From Bifidobacterium breve (GTDB taxonomy: Bacteria; Actinomycetota; Actinomycetes; Mycobacteriales; Mycobacteriaceae), in NCBI GenBank assembly GCA_945882475.1, contig CAMCWJ010000068.1, positions 1 to 10,777 of the forward strand: DNA of 10,777 bases. The letters run 5' to 3'. The position numbers and the translations under genes are program-made. This document shows, piece by piece, positions 5,595 through 10,777 of this stretch (the stretch's first letter is position 1; every line of letters starts with the position of its first letter). The notes below the pieces were generated by a model, which saw only the letters and a list, made by a program, of their open reading frames with translations, did not search any database and had not been told where the DNA came from.

Positions 5595-7594
5595 GCGAGG
5601 TGGAAATGCCCGAGGTCGCCGAGTTGCTCGCGGTGGCCGTCGACGCCGTCGGCGGAACCGAGCGACCGGGCCAGGTGCAGATGGCAGAGGCGGTGTCGCG
5701 GGCGTTCGCCACCGGCGAGCATCTGGCGGTGCAGGCCGGCACCGGCACCGGCAAGTCGCTGGCCTACCTGGTCCCGGCGATCGCCCAGGCGCTGACCGAG
5801 GAGTCCCCGGTGGTGGTCTCCACCGCCACGATCGCACTGCAGCGCCAACTCGTCGACCGCGATCTGCCGAGGCTGGCCGACGCCCTGGCCGGCGTGCTGC
5901 CCCGGCGGCCGCGCTTCGCCCTGCTGAAGGGCCGCCGAAACTATCTGTGCCTGAACAAGATCAACACCGGTCCCGATACCGAGGGCCCCGACGGCCCGCA
6001 GGAGGAACTGTTCACACCCGGGGCCACCAGTGCGCTCGGCCGCGATGTCGCACGGCTGAACCAGTGGGCCTCGGACACCGAGACAGGTGACCGCGACGAG
6101 GTGCGGCCCGGCGTCTCCGAGCGGGCCTGGACACAGGTCAGTGTCTCGGCGCGGGAGTGCCTGGGCATGGCCCGCTGCCCATACGGCACCGACTGCTTCG
6201 CCGAGAAGGCCCGCGCCGAGGCCGGTCGCGCCGACATCGTCGTCACCAACCACGCCCTGCTGGCCATCGACGCGATCGCCGAGGCCACGGTGCTGCCCGA
6301 GCATCGGCGACTGGTGATCGACGAAGCCCACGAACTCGTCGACCGGGTCACCTCGGTGGCGACCGCCGAGCTGACCCCAGCGGGTCTCGGGGTGGCGGTC
6401 CGCCGGGTCGCCCGGCTGGTCGACCCTGAACTGAGCCGGCGCCTGGACGCGGCGGTCACCACGTTCACCTCGGCCATCCACGACGCCCCCCCGGGGCGCA
6501 TCGACACCCTCGATCCGGAACTCGCGACGTACCTAACGGCGTTGCGTGATGCGGCCGGGGCCGCACGGGCCGCCATCGATCCGGCACCGTCGGATCCGAA
6601 GGCCGCCGCTGCGCGCACCGAGGCGATCGCCGCGCTGAGCGAGATCGCCGACACCGCCGCGCGGGTATTGAGTTCCTACGGACCCGCGATCGCCGAGCGC
6701 ACCGACGTGGTGTGGCTCGACCAGGAGGAGCAGCGCGGGCCGGCCCGGGCAGCGAAGTCGGCGACGCCGGTGCTGCGGGTGGCGCCGCTGGCGGTCGCGG
6801 ACCTGCTCCGCGAGCGGCTGTTCGGTACCGCCACCACCGTGCTGACCTCCGCCACCCTCACCCTCGGCGGATCCTTCGACGCGATGGCCGACGCGTGGGG
6901 CCTGACCGGCGGGCCCGCCTGGCAGAGCCTGGACGCCGGTTCGCCGTTCGATCATGCCCGGGCGGGCATCCTCTACATCGCCGCCCATCTGCCGCCGCCG
7001 GGACGCGACGGTGCCGGCGCCGACGCGCAACTCGACGAGATCGCCGGTCTGGTCGAAGCCTGCGATGGCCGCACGCTGGGGTTGTTCTCCTCGATGCGGG
7101 CAGCCAAGGCCGCGGCCGAGGCGATGCGGGCGCGACTGGCGACCCCGGTGCTCTGTCAGGGCGACGACAGCACCGCCGCGCTGATCGAACAGTTCGCCGC
7201 CGACCCGCAGACGTCGTTGTTCGGCACGCTCTCGCTGTGGCAGGGCGTGGATGTGCCCGGGCCGTCGTGCTCGCTGGTGATCATCGACCGCATCCCCTTT
7301 CCGCGGCCGGACGATCCGCTGCTGACCGCGCGGCAGCGCGCCGTCGCGGCGCGCGGCGGCAACGGATTCATGGCGGTGGCCGCCGCGCATGCCGCGCTGT
7401 TGCTCGCCCAGGGCGCCGGGCGGCTGCTGCGCCGGGCCGAGGATCGCGGCGTGGTCGCGGTGCTGGACTCGCGGATGGCCACCGCCCGCTACGGCGGCTA
7501 TCTGCGGGCGTCGATGCCGCCGTTCTGGACCACCACCGACTCGGGTGTGGTTCGAGAAGCACTCGCGCGGTTGCACGCACCGCCGGAGGGCTAG
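5591..7594 (+). CDS. dinG: DinG-like XPD-family 5'-3' DNA helicase
   Basis: Superfamily 2 helicase of the Fe-S-containing XPD/DinG group (667 residues), like M. tuberculosis DinG (Rv1329c). It is thought to unwind forked, R-loop or G-quadruplex structures during repair. Walker A is QAGTGTGKS (48-56) and the DEAH box is at 244-247. Four cysteines suited to a 4Fe-4S cluster are present: C120 (NYLC), C190 (AREC), C196 (ARCPYG) and C202 (DCF), spaced almost as in E. coli DinG. Later motifs are VLTSATLTLGG (417-427), LGLFSSMRAAKAA (496-508), LWQGVDVPG (549-557), DRIPFPRPDDP (566-576) and motif VI QGAGRLLRR (607-615). The start GTG at 5591 overlaps the pncB stop by 4 bases, so translation is probably coupled. 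It is complete and ends in a TAG shared head-on with the next gene. No LexA box was seen before the operon. Confidence 0.95.
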   Translation: MSEVEMPEVAELLAVAVDAVGGTERPGQVQMAEAVSRAFATGEHLAVQAGTGTGKSLAYLVPAIAQALTEESPVVVSTATIALQRQLVDRDLPRLADALAGVLPRRPRFALLKGRRNYLCLNKINTGPDTEGPDGPQEELFTPGATSALGRDVARLNQWASDTETGDRDEVRPGVSERAWTQVSVSARECLGMARCPYGTDCFAEKARAEAGRADIVVTNHALLAIDAIAEATVLPEHRRLVIDEAHELVDRVTSVATAELTPAGLGVAVRRVARLVDPELSRRLDAAVTTFTSAIHDAPPGRIDTLDPELATYLTALRDAAGAARAAIDPAPSDPKAAAARTEAIAALSEIADTAARVLSSYGPAIAERTDVVWLDQEEQRGPARAAKSATPVLRVAPLAVADLLRERLFGTATTVLTSATLTLGGSFDAMADAWGLTGGPAWQSLDAGSPFDHARAGILYIAAHLPPPGRDGAGADAQLDEIAGLVEACDGRTLGLFSSMRAAKAAAEAMRARLATPVLCQGDDSTAALIEQFAADPQTSLFGTLSLWQGVDVPGPSCSLVIIDRIPFPRPDDPLLTARQRAVAARGGNGFMAVAAAHAALLLAQGAGRLLRRAEDRGVVAVLDSRMATARYGGYLRASMPPFWTTTDSGVVREALARLHAPPEG

Positions 7595-8145
7595 GTGGAA
7601 CGCAGGATCACGATCGACTTGTCAACCTTGCGGAACGAGTCGAACGTCTCCGCGGGAACACCGAAGACCGCGGCGAGCACCCGTGGCGGGATACGGCTCA
7701 GGGATTCGCCGAGGCCGATGTTGTCCTTGTCTTCCGGGGTGCTGGTGTTCTGGATGATCACGATCTTCAACTCGTCGGGTCCGCGGTTCTCGAAGTAGTG
7801 GAACGAACCCTGCGGAGCGAAGACGACGTCGCCGGCGTTCTGGTCAAAGCTCTCATGGTTGCCGTTGCCGTCGATGATGACCCAGGCCGCGATTCCCTTG
7901 GTGACGATGTTGAGTTCCCAAGCGCTTGGGTGCCAGTGCGGTTCCCTGATGCCGCCGGGCTGCAGGGTGAGCAGCACGATGCTGGCCTCCTGGCCGGTGA
8001 GGATCGGAAAGTTGTCCTCGTTGGCCTGCTGGAACGAGCCACCGTCATAGCTGGCGAGCGGCTGCTCGCCGAGATGGAACAGATGCGATTGCGAGGTGAT
8101 CGTCTCGGCCGGGATGCGCGGATCGCCGAATCGGGCCGCATCGTC
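7591..8145 (-). repeat. Tandem gene duplication, copy 2 (cupin domain unit)
   Basis: This 555-base unit is the diverged partner of 8300-8854, equal in length with no indel at protein level. Conserved DNA stretches include the segment around the GSFHYFENRG codons and the one around GNGNHES. The copies are old enough to differ at about a quarter of residues. Confidence 0.75.
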
Positions 8146-8280
8146 GACGACGGAGTCGCCCGGGCCGGTCCGGTGGCTCTCGGGGCTGCCGACAACCAAC
8201 CGGTCGACAGCCGCGCCCGTTGCAGCTGCGGCACCGGCAATACCCGCCCCGCCCAACACTTTTCGACGGTTGATTGTCAT
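7591..8280 (-). CDS. Tat-exported single-cupin, oxalate-decarboxylase-like protein
   Basis: A 229-residue protein. The N-terminus NRRKVLGGAGIAGAAAA (4-20) is a twin-arginine (R5-R6) signal followed by a short hydrophobic stretch, so Tat export is likely. The cupin domain (about 95-180) has both motifs: GGIREPHWHPSAWE (109-122) supplies H115, H117 and E122, and GDVVFAPQGSFHYFEN (150-165) supplies H161, the Mn/Fe site typical of oxalate decarboxylase-type cupins. Bacterial oxalate decarboxylases are usually bicupins, so the substrate is uncertain. ATG 8280 is chosen because GAGGAG lies 11 bases upstream and the Tat motif starts there; the frame is open further but into the preceding gene. It is a close paralogue of that gene, 19 bases downstream of it. 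Its TAG overlaps the dinG TAG within a CTAG. Confidence 0.85.
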   Translation of the reverse strand: MTINRRKVLGGAGIAGAAAATGAAVDRLVVGSPESHRTGPGDSVVDDAARFGDPRIPAETITSQSHLFHLGEQPLASYDGGSFQQANEDNFPILTGQEASIVLLTLQPGGIREPHWHPSAWELNIVTKGIAAWVIIDGNGNHESFDQNAGDVVFAPQGSFHYFENRGPDELKIVIIQNTSTPEDKDNIGLGESLSRIPPRVLAAVFGVPAETFDSFRKVDKSIVILRST

Positions 8281-8291
8281 ACGCGTTGGTA

Positions 8292-8297
8292 CTCCTC
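8292..8297 (-). promoter_or_regulatory. Ribosome binding site of the Tat-cupin gene
   Basis: GAGGAG on the minus strand lies in the 19-base gap between the two cupin genes, 11 bases before the ATG at 8280. It supports this start and co-transcription with the upstream cupin gene. Confidence 0.55.
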
Positions 8298-8299
8298 GC

Positions 8300-8854
8300 T
8301 CAGGTCGACCGCAGGATGACGACCGCGTCGTCAATCTTCTTCAACGAATCGAAGGTGTCCTCGCCGACTCCGAAGATGGCGGCCAATACCCGCGGTGGAA
8401 TCTTGCTGACAGTCTGACCCAGACCGATGTTGTCCTTGTCCTCCGGTGCGCTGGTGTTCTGGATGATCAGAACGGTGAGGTCCTCGGATCCGCGGTTCTC
8501 GAAGTAGTGGAAGGAACCCTGCGGCGCGAACACCAGATCATCGACGTGAGCCTCGAAGCTCTCGTGGTTGCCGTTGCCGTCGATGAGCACCCAGGTCGCG
8601 ACGCCGCCGGTGACCAGGTTGATCTCCCAGGCGCTGGGATGCCAGTGCGGCTCACGAATCCCGCCGGGCTCCAACGTGATCAGCTGGATGCTGGCCTCCT
8701 GGCCGGTGAGGATCGGGAAGTTGTCCCCGTGCGCCTGCCGCAACCAACCACCGTCATAAATGGTGGGGGCCAGCGAGCCGAGTCGGAAGAGGTGCGACTG
8801 CGAGGTGATCGTCTCGGCTGGGATGCGGGGATCGCCGAACCGCGCCGCGTCGTC
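8300..8854 (-). repeat. Tandem gene duplication, copy 1 (cupin domain unit)
   Basis: Partner of 7591-8145. Homology ends two codons after the GTG at 8860, just where the paralogue continues into its linker and Tat signal, so the duplication covers the mature protein but not the export signal. Confidence 0.75.
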
Positions 8855-8860
8855 GGTCAC
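8300..8860 (-). CDS. Leaderless-peptide single-cupin paralogue (oxalate-decarboxylase-like)
   Basis: A 186-residue single-cupin protein, first gene of a two-gene minus-strand operon. Metal ligands H72, H74, E79 (GGIREPHWHPSAWE, 66-79) and H118 (FAPQGSFHYFEN, 111-122) are intact. The leading Gly of cupin motif 2 is Asp here (D108). Residues 3-186 align without gaps to residues 46-229 of the following cupin; I count 136 of 184 identical, and 3-25 match exactly. Unlike that paralogue it has no signal peptide, so it is probably cytoplasmic. The only start in frame is GTG at 8860, with no Shine-Dalgarno of its own. A well-placed SD and ATG (8877) lie 17 bases upstream but out of frame, reading a six-residue peptide that stops over the GTG. 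The true N-terminus is therefore unsure. The substrate is unknown. Confidence 0.8.
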   Translation of the reverse strand: MTDDAARFGDPRIPAETITSQSHLFRLGSLAPTIYDGGWLRQAHGDNFPILTGQEASIQLITLEPGGIREPHWHPSAWEINLVTGGVATWVLIDGNGNHESFEAHVDDLVFAPQGSFHYFENRGSEDLTVLIIQNTSAPEDKDNIGLGQTVSKIPPRVLAAIFGVGEDTFDSLKKIDDAVVILRST

Positions 8861-8877
8861 AGCAGTTCAACGGTCAT
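8857..8877 (-). other. Six-codon leader ORF (MTVELL) overlapping the cupin GTG
   Basis: AAAGGA (8890-8885) lies 7 bases before ATG 8877, which reads MTVELL and stops at TGA 8859-8857. This TGA overlaps the cupin GTG (8860-8858) as GTGA. It may load ribosomes that re-initiate at the GTG, or it may be the original start left behind by a one-base indel or a signal-peptide deletion. This is inferred from sequence only. Confidence 0.45.
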
Positions 8878-8895
8878 AGCAGCGTCCTTTCGCTA

Positions 8896-8908
8896 TGCCG
8901 GGAAGCTA
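8896..8908 (-). promoter_or_regulatory. Putative promoter of the cupin operon
   Basis: TAGCTT (minus strand, 8908-8903) fits the -10 consensus TANNNT. Transcription would start near 8896, leaving a 5' leader of about 19 bases that contains AAAGGA and then ATG 8877. No clear -35 is seen. Confidence 0.4.
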
Positions 8909-8925
8909 CCCCGCCGGTCGGGATC

Positions 8926-8944
8926 CGCCGAGGGCGGGTCGGCG
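8926..8944. promoter_or_regulatory. Inverted repeat between the divergent cupin and metallopeptidase promoters
   Basis: CGCCGA and TCGGCG form a perfect 6-base inverted repeat with a 7-base spacer, ending three bases before the TATTGT -10 of the plus-strand gene. It could be an operator serving one or both promoters, but chance is a real alternative in DNA this GC-rich. Confidence 0.25.
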
Positions 8945-8947
8945 ATC

Positions 8948-8960
8948 TATTGTGGTCGCA
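8948..8960 (+). promoter_or_regulatory. Leaderless promoter of the metallopeptidase lipoprotein gene
   Basis: TATTGT (8948-8953) fits TANNNT and is followed by six bases and then the ATG at 8960. There is no Shine-Dalgarno before the ATG, so the mRNA is probably leaderless. This fixes the start at the signal-peptide methionine, although the frame is open as far back as 8096. Confidence 0.65.
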
Positions 8961-10405
8961 TGCGCCGCCCCCGCACCCGGATCCGTCCGCTGATCGCGGC
9001 CGGCGCCGCGGTGCTGGTCGCGGGGTGCGGCACGGCCATCCAGGGCAACCCCGTCTCGGTCTACGCCGATCCGTTCAAGGTGGGCGGCATGGAAGCCGTC
9101 GAAGGCCCGACCGGTCTGCGCCCCAACCCCAAGCCCGCGGCGCGGGAGGTTACCGGGACCGACGGCGGCGAGGTCGACAACATCGCGGGTCAGTCGATCA
9201 GCGATCTCGAGGAGTTCTGGAAGTTCGCCTACCCGGACACCTTCGACGACGAACTCACGCCGGTCAGTGCGGTGATCTCCTGGGACTCCGACGCCGACGA
9301 CGGCACGTTCTGTGGGGAGTCCACCGAGGGGTTCGTCAACGCGGCCTTCTGCCAGGAGGACGACACCATCGGCTGGGATCGGACCGTGCTGATGCCCGCA
9401 CTGCGAAAAGCCCACGGCGACATGGCCATCACCATGGTGCTCGCCCACGAGTACGGCCACGCCATTCAACAGCAGGCCACGCTTAACCCGCAGGGGGTGC
9501 CGAGCCTGGTGGCCGAGCAGCAGGCCGACTGCCTGGCCGGGTCCTACGTTCGATGGGTGGCCGAGGGCAAGTCGCCGCGGTTCACCCTGAACACCGGCGA
9601 GGGACTGACCAACCTGCTGGCGGCAATGATCTCGGTCCGCGACCCGGTGCCCAGCGGCAATGACATCTACACCTCCGGCGACGAGCACGGGTCGGCGTTC
9701 GAGCGCATCTCGGCTTTCCAATTCGGTTTCAGCGACGGGCCCTCGGCCTGCACGGCAATCAACCTTCCGGAGATCAAGCAGCGCCGCGGCGAGTTGCCGG
9801 TCGAATTGCCGACCGACCAGAGCGGCGAGTTACCGGTCACCGAAGCCTCCGTGCGCTCGATCATCGACGCGATGAACATCCTGTTCACCCCGAAGAGTTC
9901 GCCGCAGGTCAGCTTCGACCCCGCCGCAGCCTCGTCCTGCCCCGACGCCCGGCCCTCGTCGCCGGTGTCCTACTGCCCGGCCACCAACACCATCACCGTG
10001 GATCTTCCCGCGCTGCAGCAGATCGGCACGCCGGTCGAGGGTGAGGACGGCCTGGTCCTGCAGGGCGACAACACCGCTTATTCAGCGCTGGTGTCGCGCT
10101 ACATGATGGCGCTGCAGAGCCAGCGCGGCGGCCTGGCGCTCGACAGCGCCGAAGCCGGCCTGCGCACCGCGTGTCTCACCGGGGTGGCCACCACCAAGCT
10201 GTCCACGTCCATCACCACCCCGGACGGCAACACCGTCGCGCTGACCGCCGGGGACATCGACGAAGCGGTGGCCGGGTTACTGACCAACGGTCTGGCGGCC
10301 GGCGACGTCAACGGCGAATCGGTGCCGGCCGGATTCTCCCGGATCGACGCGTTCCGAGTCGGGGTGCTCGGCGACGTGGAAAGCTGCTACACACGCTTCG
10401 GCTGA
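8960..10405 (+). CDS. Secreted zinc-metallopeptidase lipoprotein (LpqM-like)
   Basis: A 481-residue lipoprotein. RRPRTRIRP (2-10) and a short hydrophobic segment lead to a VAGC lipobox, so C23 should be lipidated and the protein anchored outside the membrane. HEYGH (163-167) is the zinc-binding and catalytic HExxH, and EQQADCLAG (186-194) supplies the third ligand (E186, perhaps with D190), as in the YpfJ-type neutral zinc metallopeptidase family. Upstream, NAAFCQEDDTIGWD (127-140) is also reminiscent of these peptidases. Eight cysteines follow C23 (118, 131, 191, 264, 327, 339, 405, 476), an even number that suits disulfides outside the cell. The C-terminal half (about 295-481) has no catalytic motif I recognise. 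From memory it resembles mycobacterial LpqM, implicated in M. smegmatis conjugal DNA transfer, but orthology is unproven. The substrate is unknown. It converges with the porin gene, 15 bases apart. Confidence 0.85.
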   Translation: MRRPRTRIRPLIAAGAAVLVAGCGTAIQGNPVSVYADPFKVGGMEAVEGPTGLRPNPKPAAREVTGTDGGEVDNIAGQSISDLEEFWKFAYPDTFDDELTPVSAVISWDSDADDGTFCGESTEGFVNAAFCQEDDTIGWDRTVLMPALRKAHGDMAITMVLAHEYGHAIQQQATLNPQGVPSLVAEQQADCLAGSYVRWVAEGKSPRFTLNTGEGLTNLLAAMISVRDPVPSGNDIYTSGDEHGSAFERISAFQFGFSDGPSACTAINLPEIKQRRGELPVELPTDQSGELPVTEASVRSIIDAMNILFTPKSSPQVSFDPAAASSCPDARPSSPVSYCPATNTITVDLPALQQIGTPVEGEDGLVLQGDNTAYSALVSRYMMALQSQRGGLALDSAEAGLRTACLTGVATTKLSTSITTPDGNTVALTAGDIDEAVAGLLTNGLAAGDVNGESVPAGFSRIDAFRVGVLGDVESCYTRFG

Positions 10406-10420
10406 GGAGGGCGCGGGGGC

Positions 10421-10777
10421 CTATACGGCCTTGGTGGTGCCGAACCAGGACAGTATCGATTCGCCCTCGTCGGTGGACCTGGTGATCGTGGCGTAGGAGC
10501 GGATGAACGACTCGCCCACGCACCCGTCGATCGTGATGCGGAAACTACTGATCGACACCCACGGGTCAGAGCCCGTGAACCTCTTCTTGGTGACCGGGAC
10601 GTTGTTGATGATGCCGGGCTTGAGACCGACTGTGACGCTGCCTCCGAACTGACCACCGATGCCAGGTGCCAGTCCGTCGGCAATAGTGCCGCCGAAATCC
10701 AGACCGAAATAGCCGAGGGAGGCATTGACTCCGCCGTTGCCCCCGACGAGCACGCCTCCGCCGGTGCTCATGTCGAT
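10421..10777 (-). CDS. MspA-family porin, 5' end outside window
   Basis: The C-terminal 118 residues of an MspA-type outer-membrane porin; the frame stays open to the window edge, and the Met at 10771 is internal (preceded by Ile-Asp). Signs are a glycine-rich region of alternating strands (GGGVLVGGNGG, then GLAPGIGGQFGG), the block VGLKPGIINNVPV, and near the C-terminus ITIDGCVGESFIRSYATI, a hallmark of the family, followed by STDEGESILSWFGT. Such proteins form octameric water-filled channels in the mycolate outer membrane for small hydrophilic solutes. The lone visible cysteine would pair with one upstream. The sequence is clearly divergent from MspA of M. smegmatis, and the signal peptide and constriction residues cannot be seen. 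It ends 15 bases from the converging metallopeptidase gene. Confidence 0.82.
   Translation of the reverse strand: MDMSTGGGVLVGGNGGVNASLGYFGLDFGGTIADGLAPGIGGQFGGSVTVGLKPGIINNVPVTKKRFTGSDPWVSISSFRITIDGCVGESFIRSYATITRSTDEGESILSWFGTTKAV

Noticed and set aside
5255..6481. Long minus-strand open frame opposite pncB and dinG.
   Set aside because: Low-complexity Gly/Arg/Gln-rich translation with no recognisable domain, antisense to two well-conserved genes. Such frames are expected in DNA with this codon bias.
6486..6492. Run of seven C in dinG, a possible slippage or phase-variation tract.
   Set aside because: The frame is intact, and a C7 run is unremarkable in DNA this GC-rich. No repeat-based switch is visible.
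6712..8319. Plus-strand open frame of 535 codons across the end of dinG and the cupin gene.
   Set aside because: It is out of frame with dinG and antisense to the cupin, and its Arg-rich translation matches nothing.
8096..8959. Upstream extension of the metallopeptidase frame to 8096.
   Set aside because: It is antisense to the cupin genes. The lipoprotein signal and a leaderless promoter both fix the start at 8960.
9789..9836. Repeated GELPV segment (residues 277-281 and 289-293) in the metallopeptidase.
   Set aside because: A single short repeat in a linker-like region, with no evidence for a repeat domain.
10415..10431. Possible terminator hairpin GGCC-TATAC-GGCC between the metallopeptidase and porin genes.
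   Set aside because: The stem is only four bases, partly inside the porin coding region, with no U-tract.
10769..10771. ATG at 10771 as the start of a short 116-residue porin-like gene.
   Set aside because: The frame stays open upstream to the window edge, and the homology is to the C-terminal part of MspA-type proteins, so this Met is internal.

Overview
The window looks like chromosomal DNA of a non-tuberculous, probably rapid-growing, mycobacterium (Mycolicibacterium-like). It is very GC-rich, uses GTG starts often, and has 4-base stop/start overlaps. It also has leaderless promoters of the TANNNT-N6-ATG/GTG type. The gene order clpS / DUF2017 / P1-type peptidase / rhomboid / murI / MBL-fold phosphodiesterase, divergent from pncB / dinG, is the recalled M. 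tuberculosis Rv1329c-Rv1339 neighbourhood. An MspA-type porin fits a mycobacterium with outer-membrane porins. All family assignments come from reading translations and from memory of homologues; no search was run.

Left part (1-4206, minus strand). One tightly packed operon runs leftwards from clpS through a DUF2017 gene, a DmpA/P1-family peptidase, a rhomboid protease, murI (glutamate racemase) and an MBL-fold cyclic-nucleotide phosphodiesterase that is cut by the window edge. Three of the five junctions are stop/start overlaps. The mec-cysO-cysM genes, which in M. tuberculosis lie between the peptidase and rhomboid genes, are absent, and the two flanking genes overlap.

Centre (4207-7594). 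An 83-base divergent region carries back-to-back -10 elements, each six bases before a start codon, so both clpS and pncB look leaderless. The plus-strand pair pncB (NAD salvage) and dinG (XPD-like Fe-S helicase) overlap by 4 bases.

Right part (7591-10777). This is more accessory in character. Two tandem single-cupin, oxalate-decarboxylase-like genes lie on the minus strand. They align without gaps over 184 residues (about 74% identical by hand count), but only the second has a Tat-type signal. The dinG stop and the stop of the second cupin gene share one CTAG palindrome. Divergent from the cupins is a leaderless gene for a zinc-metallopeptidase lipoprotein (HEYGH). It converges with a 5'-truncated MspA-family porin gene.

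No tRNA, rRNA, CRISPR, insertion sequence or prophage was seen. Every non-coding gap is under 100 bases.
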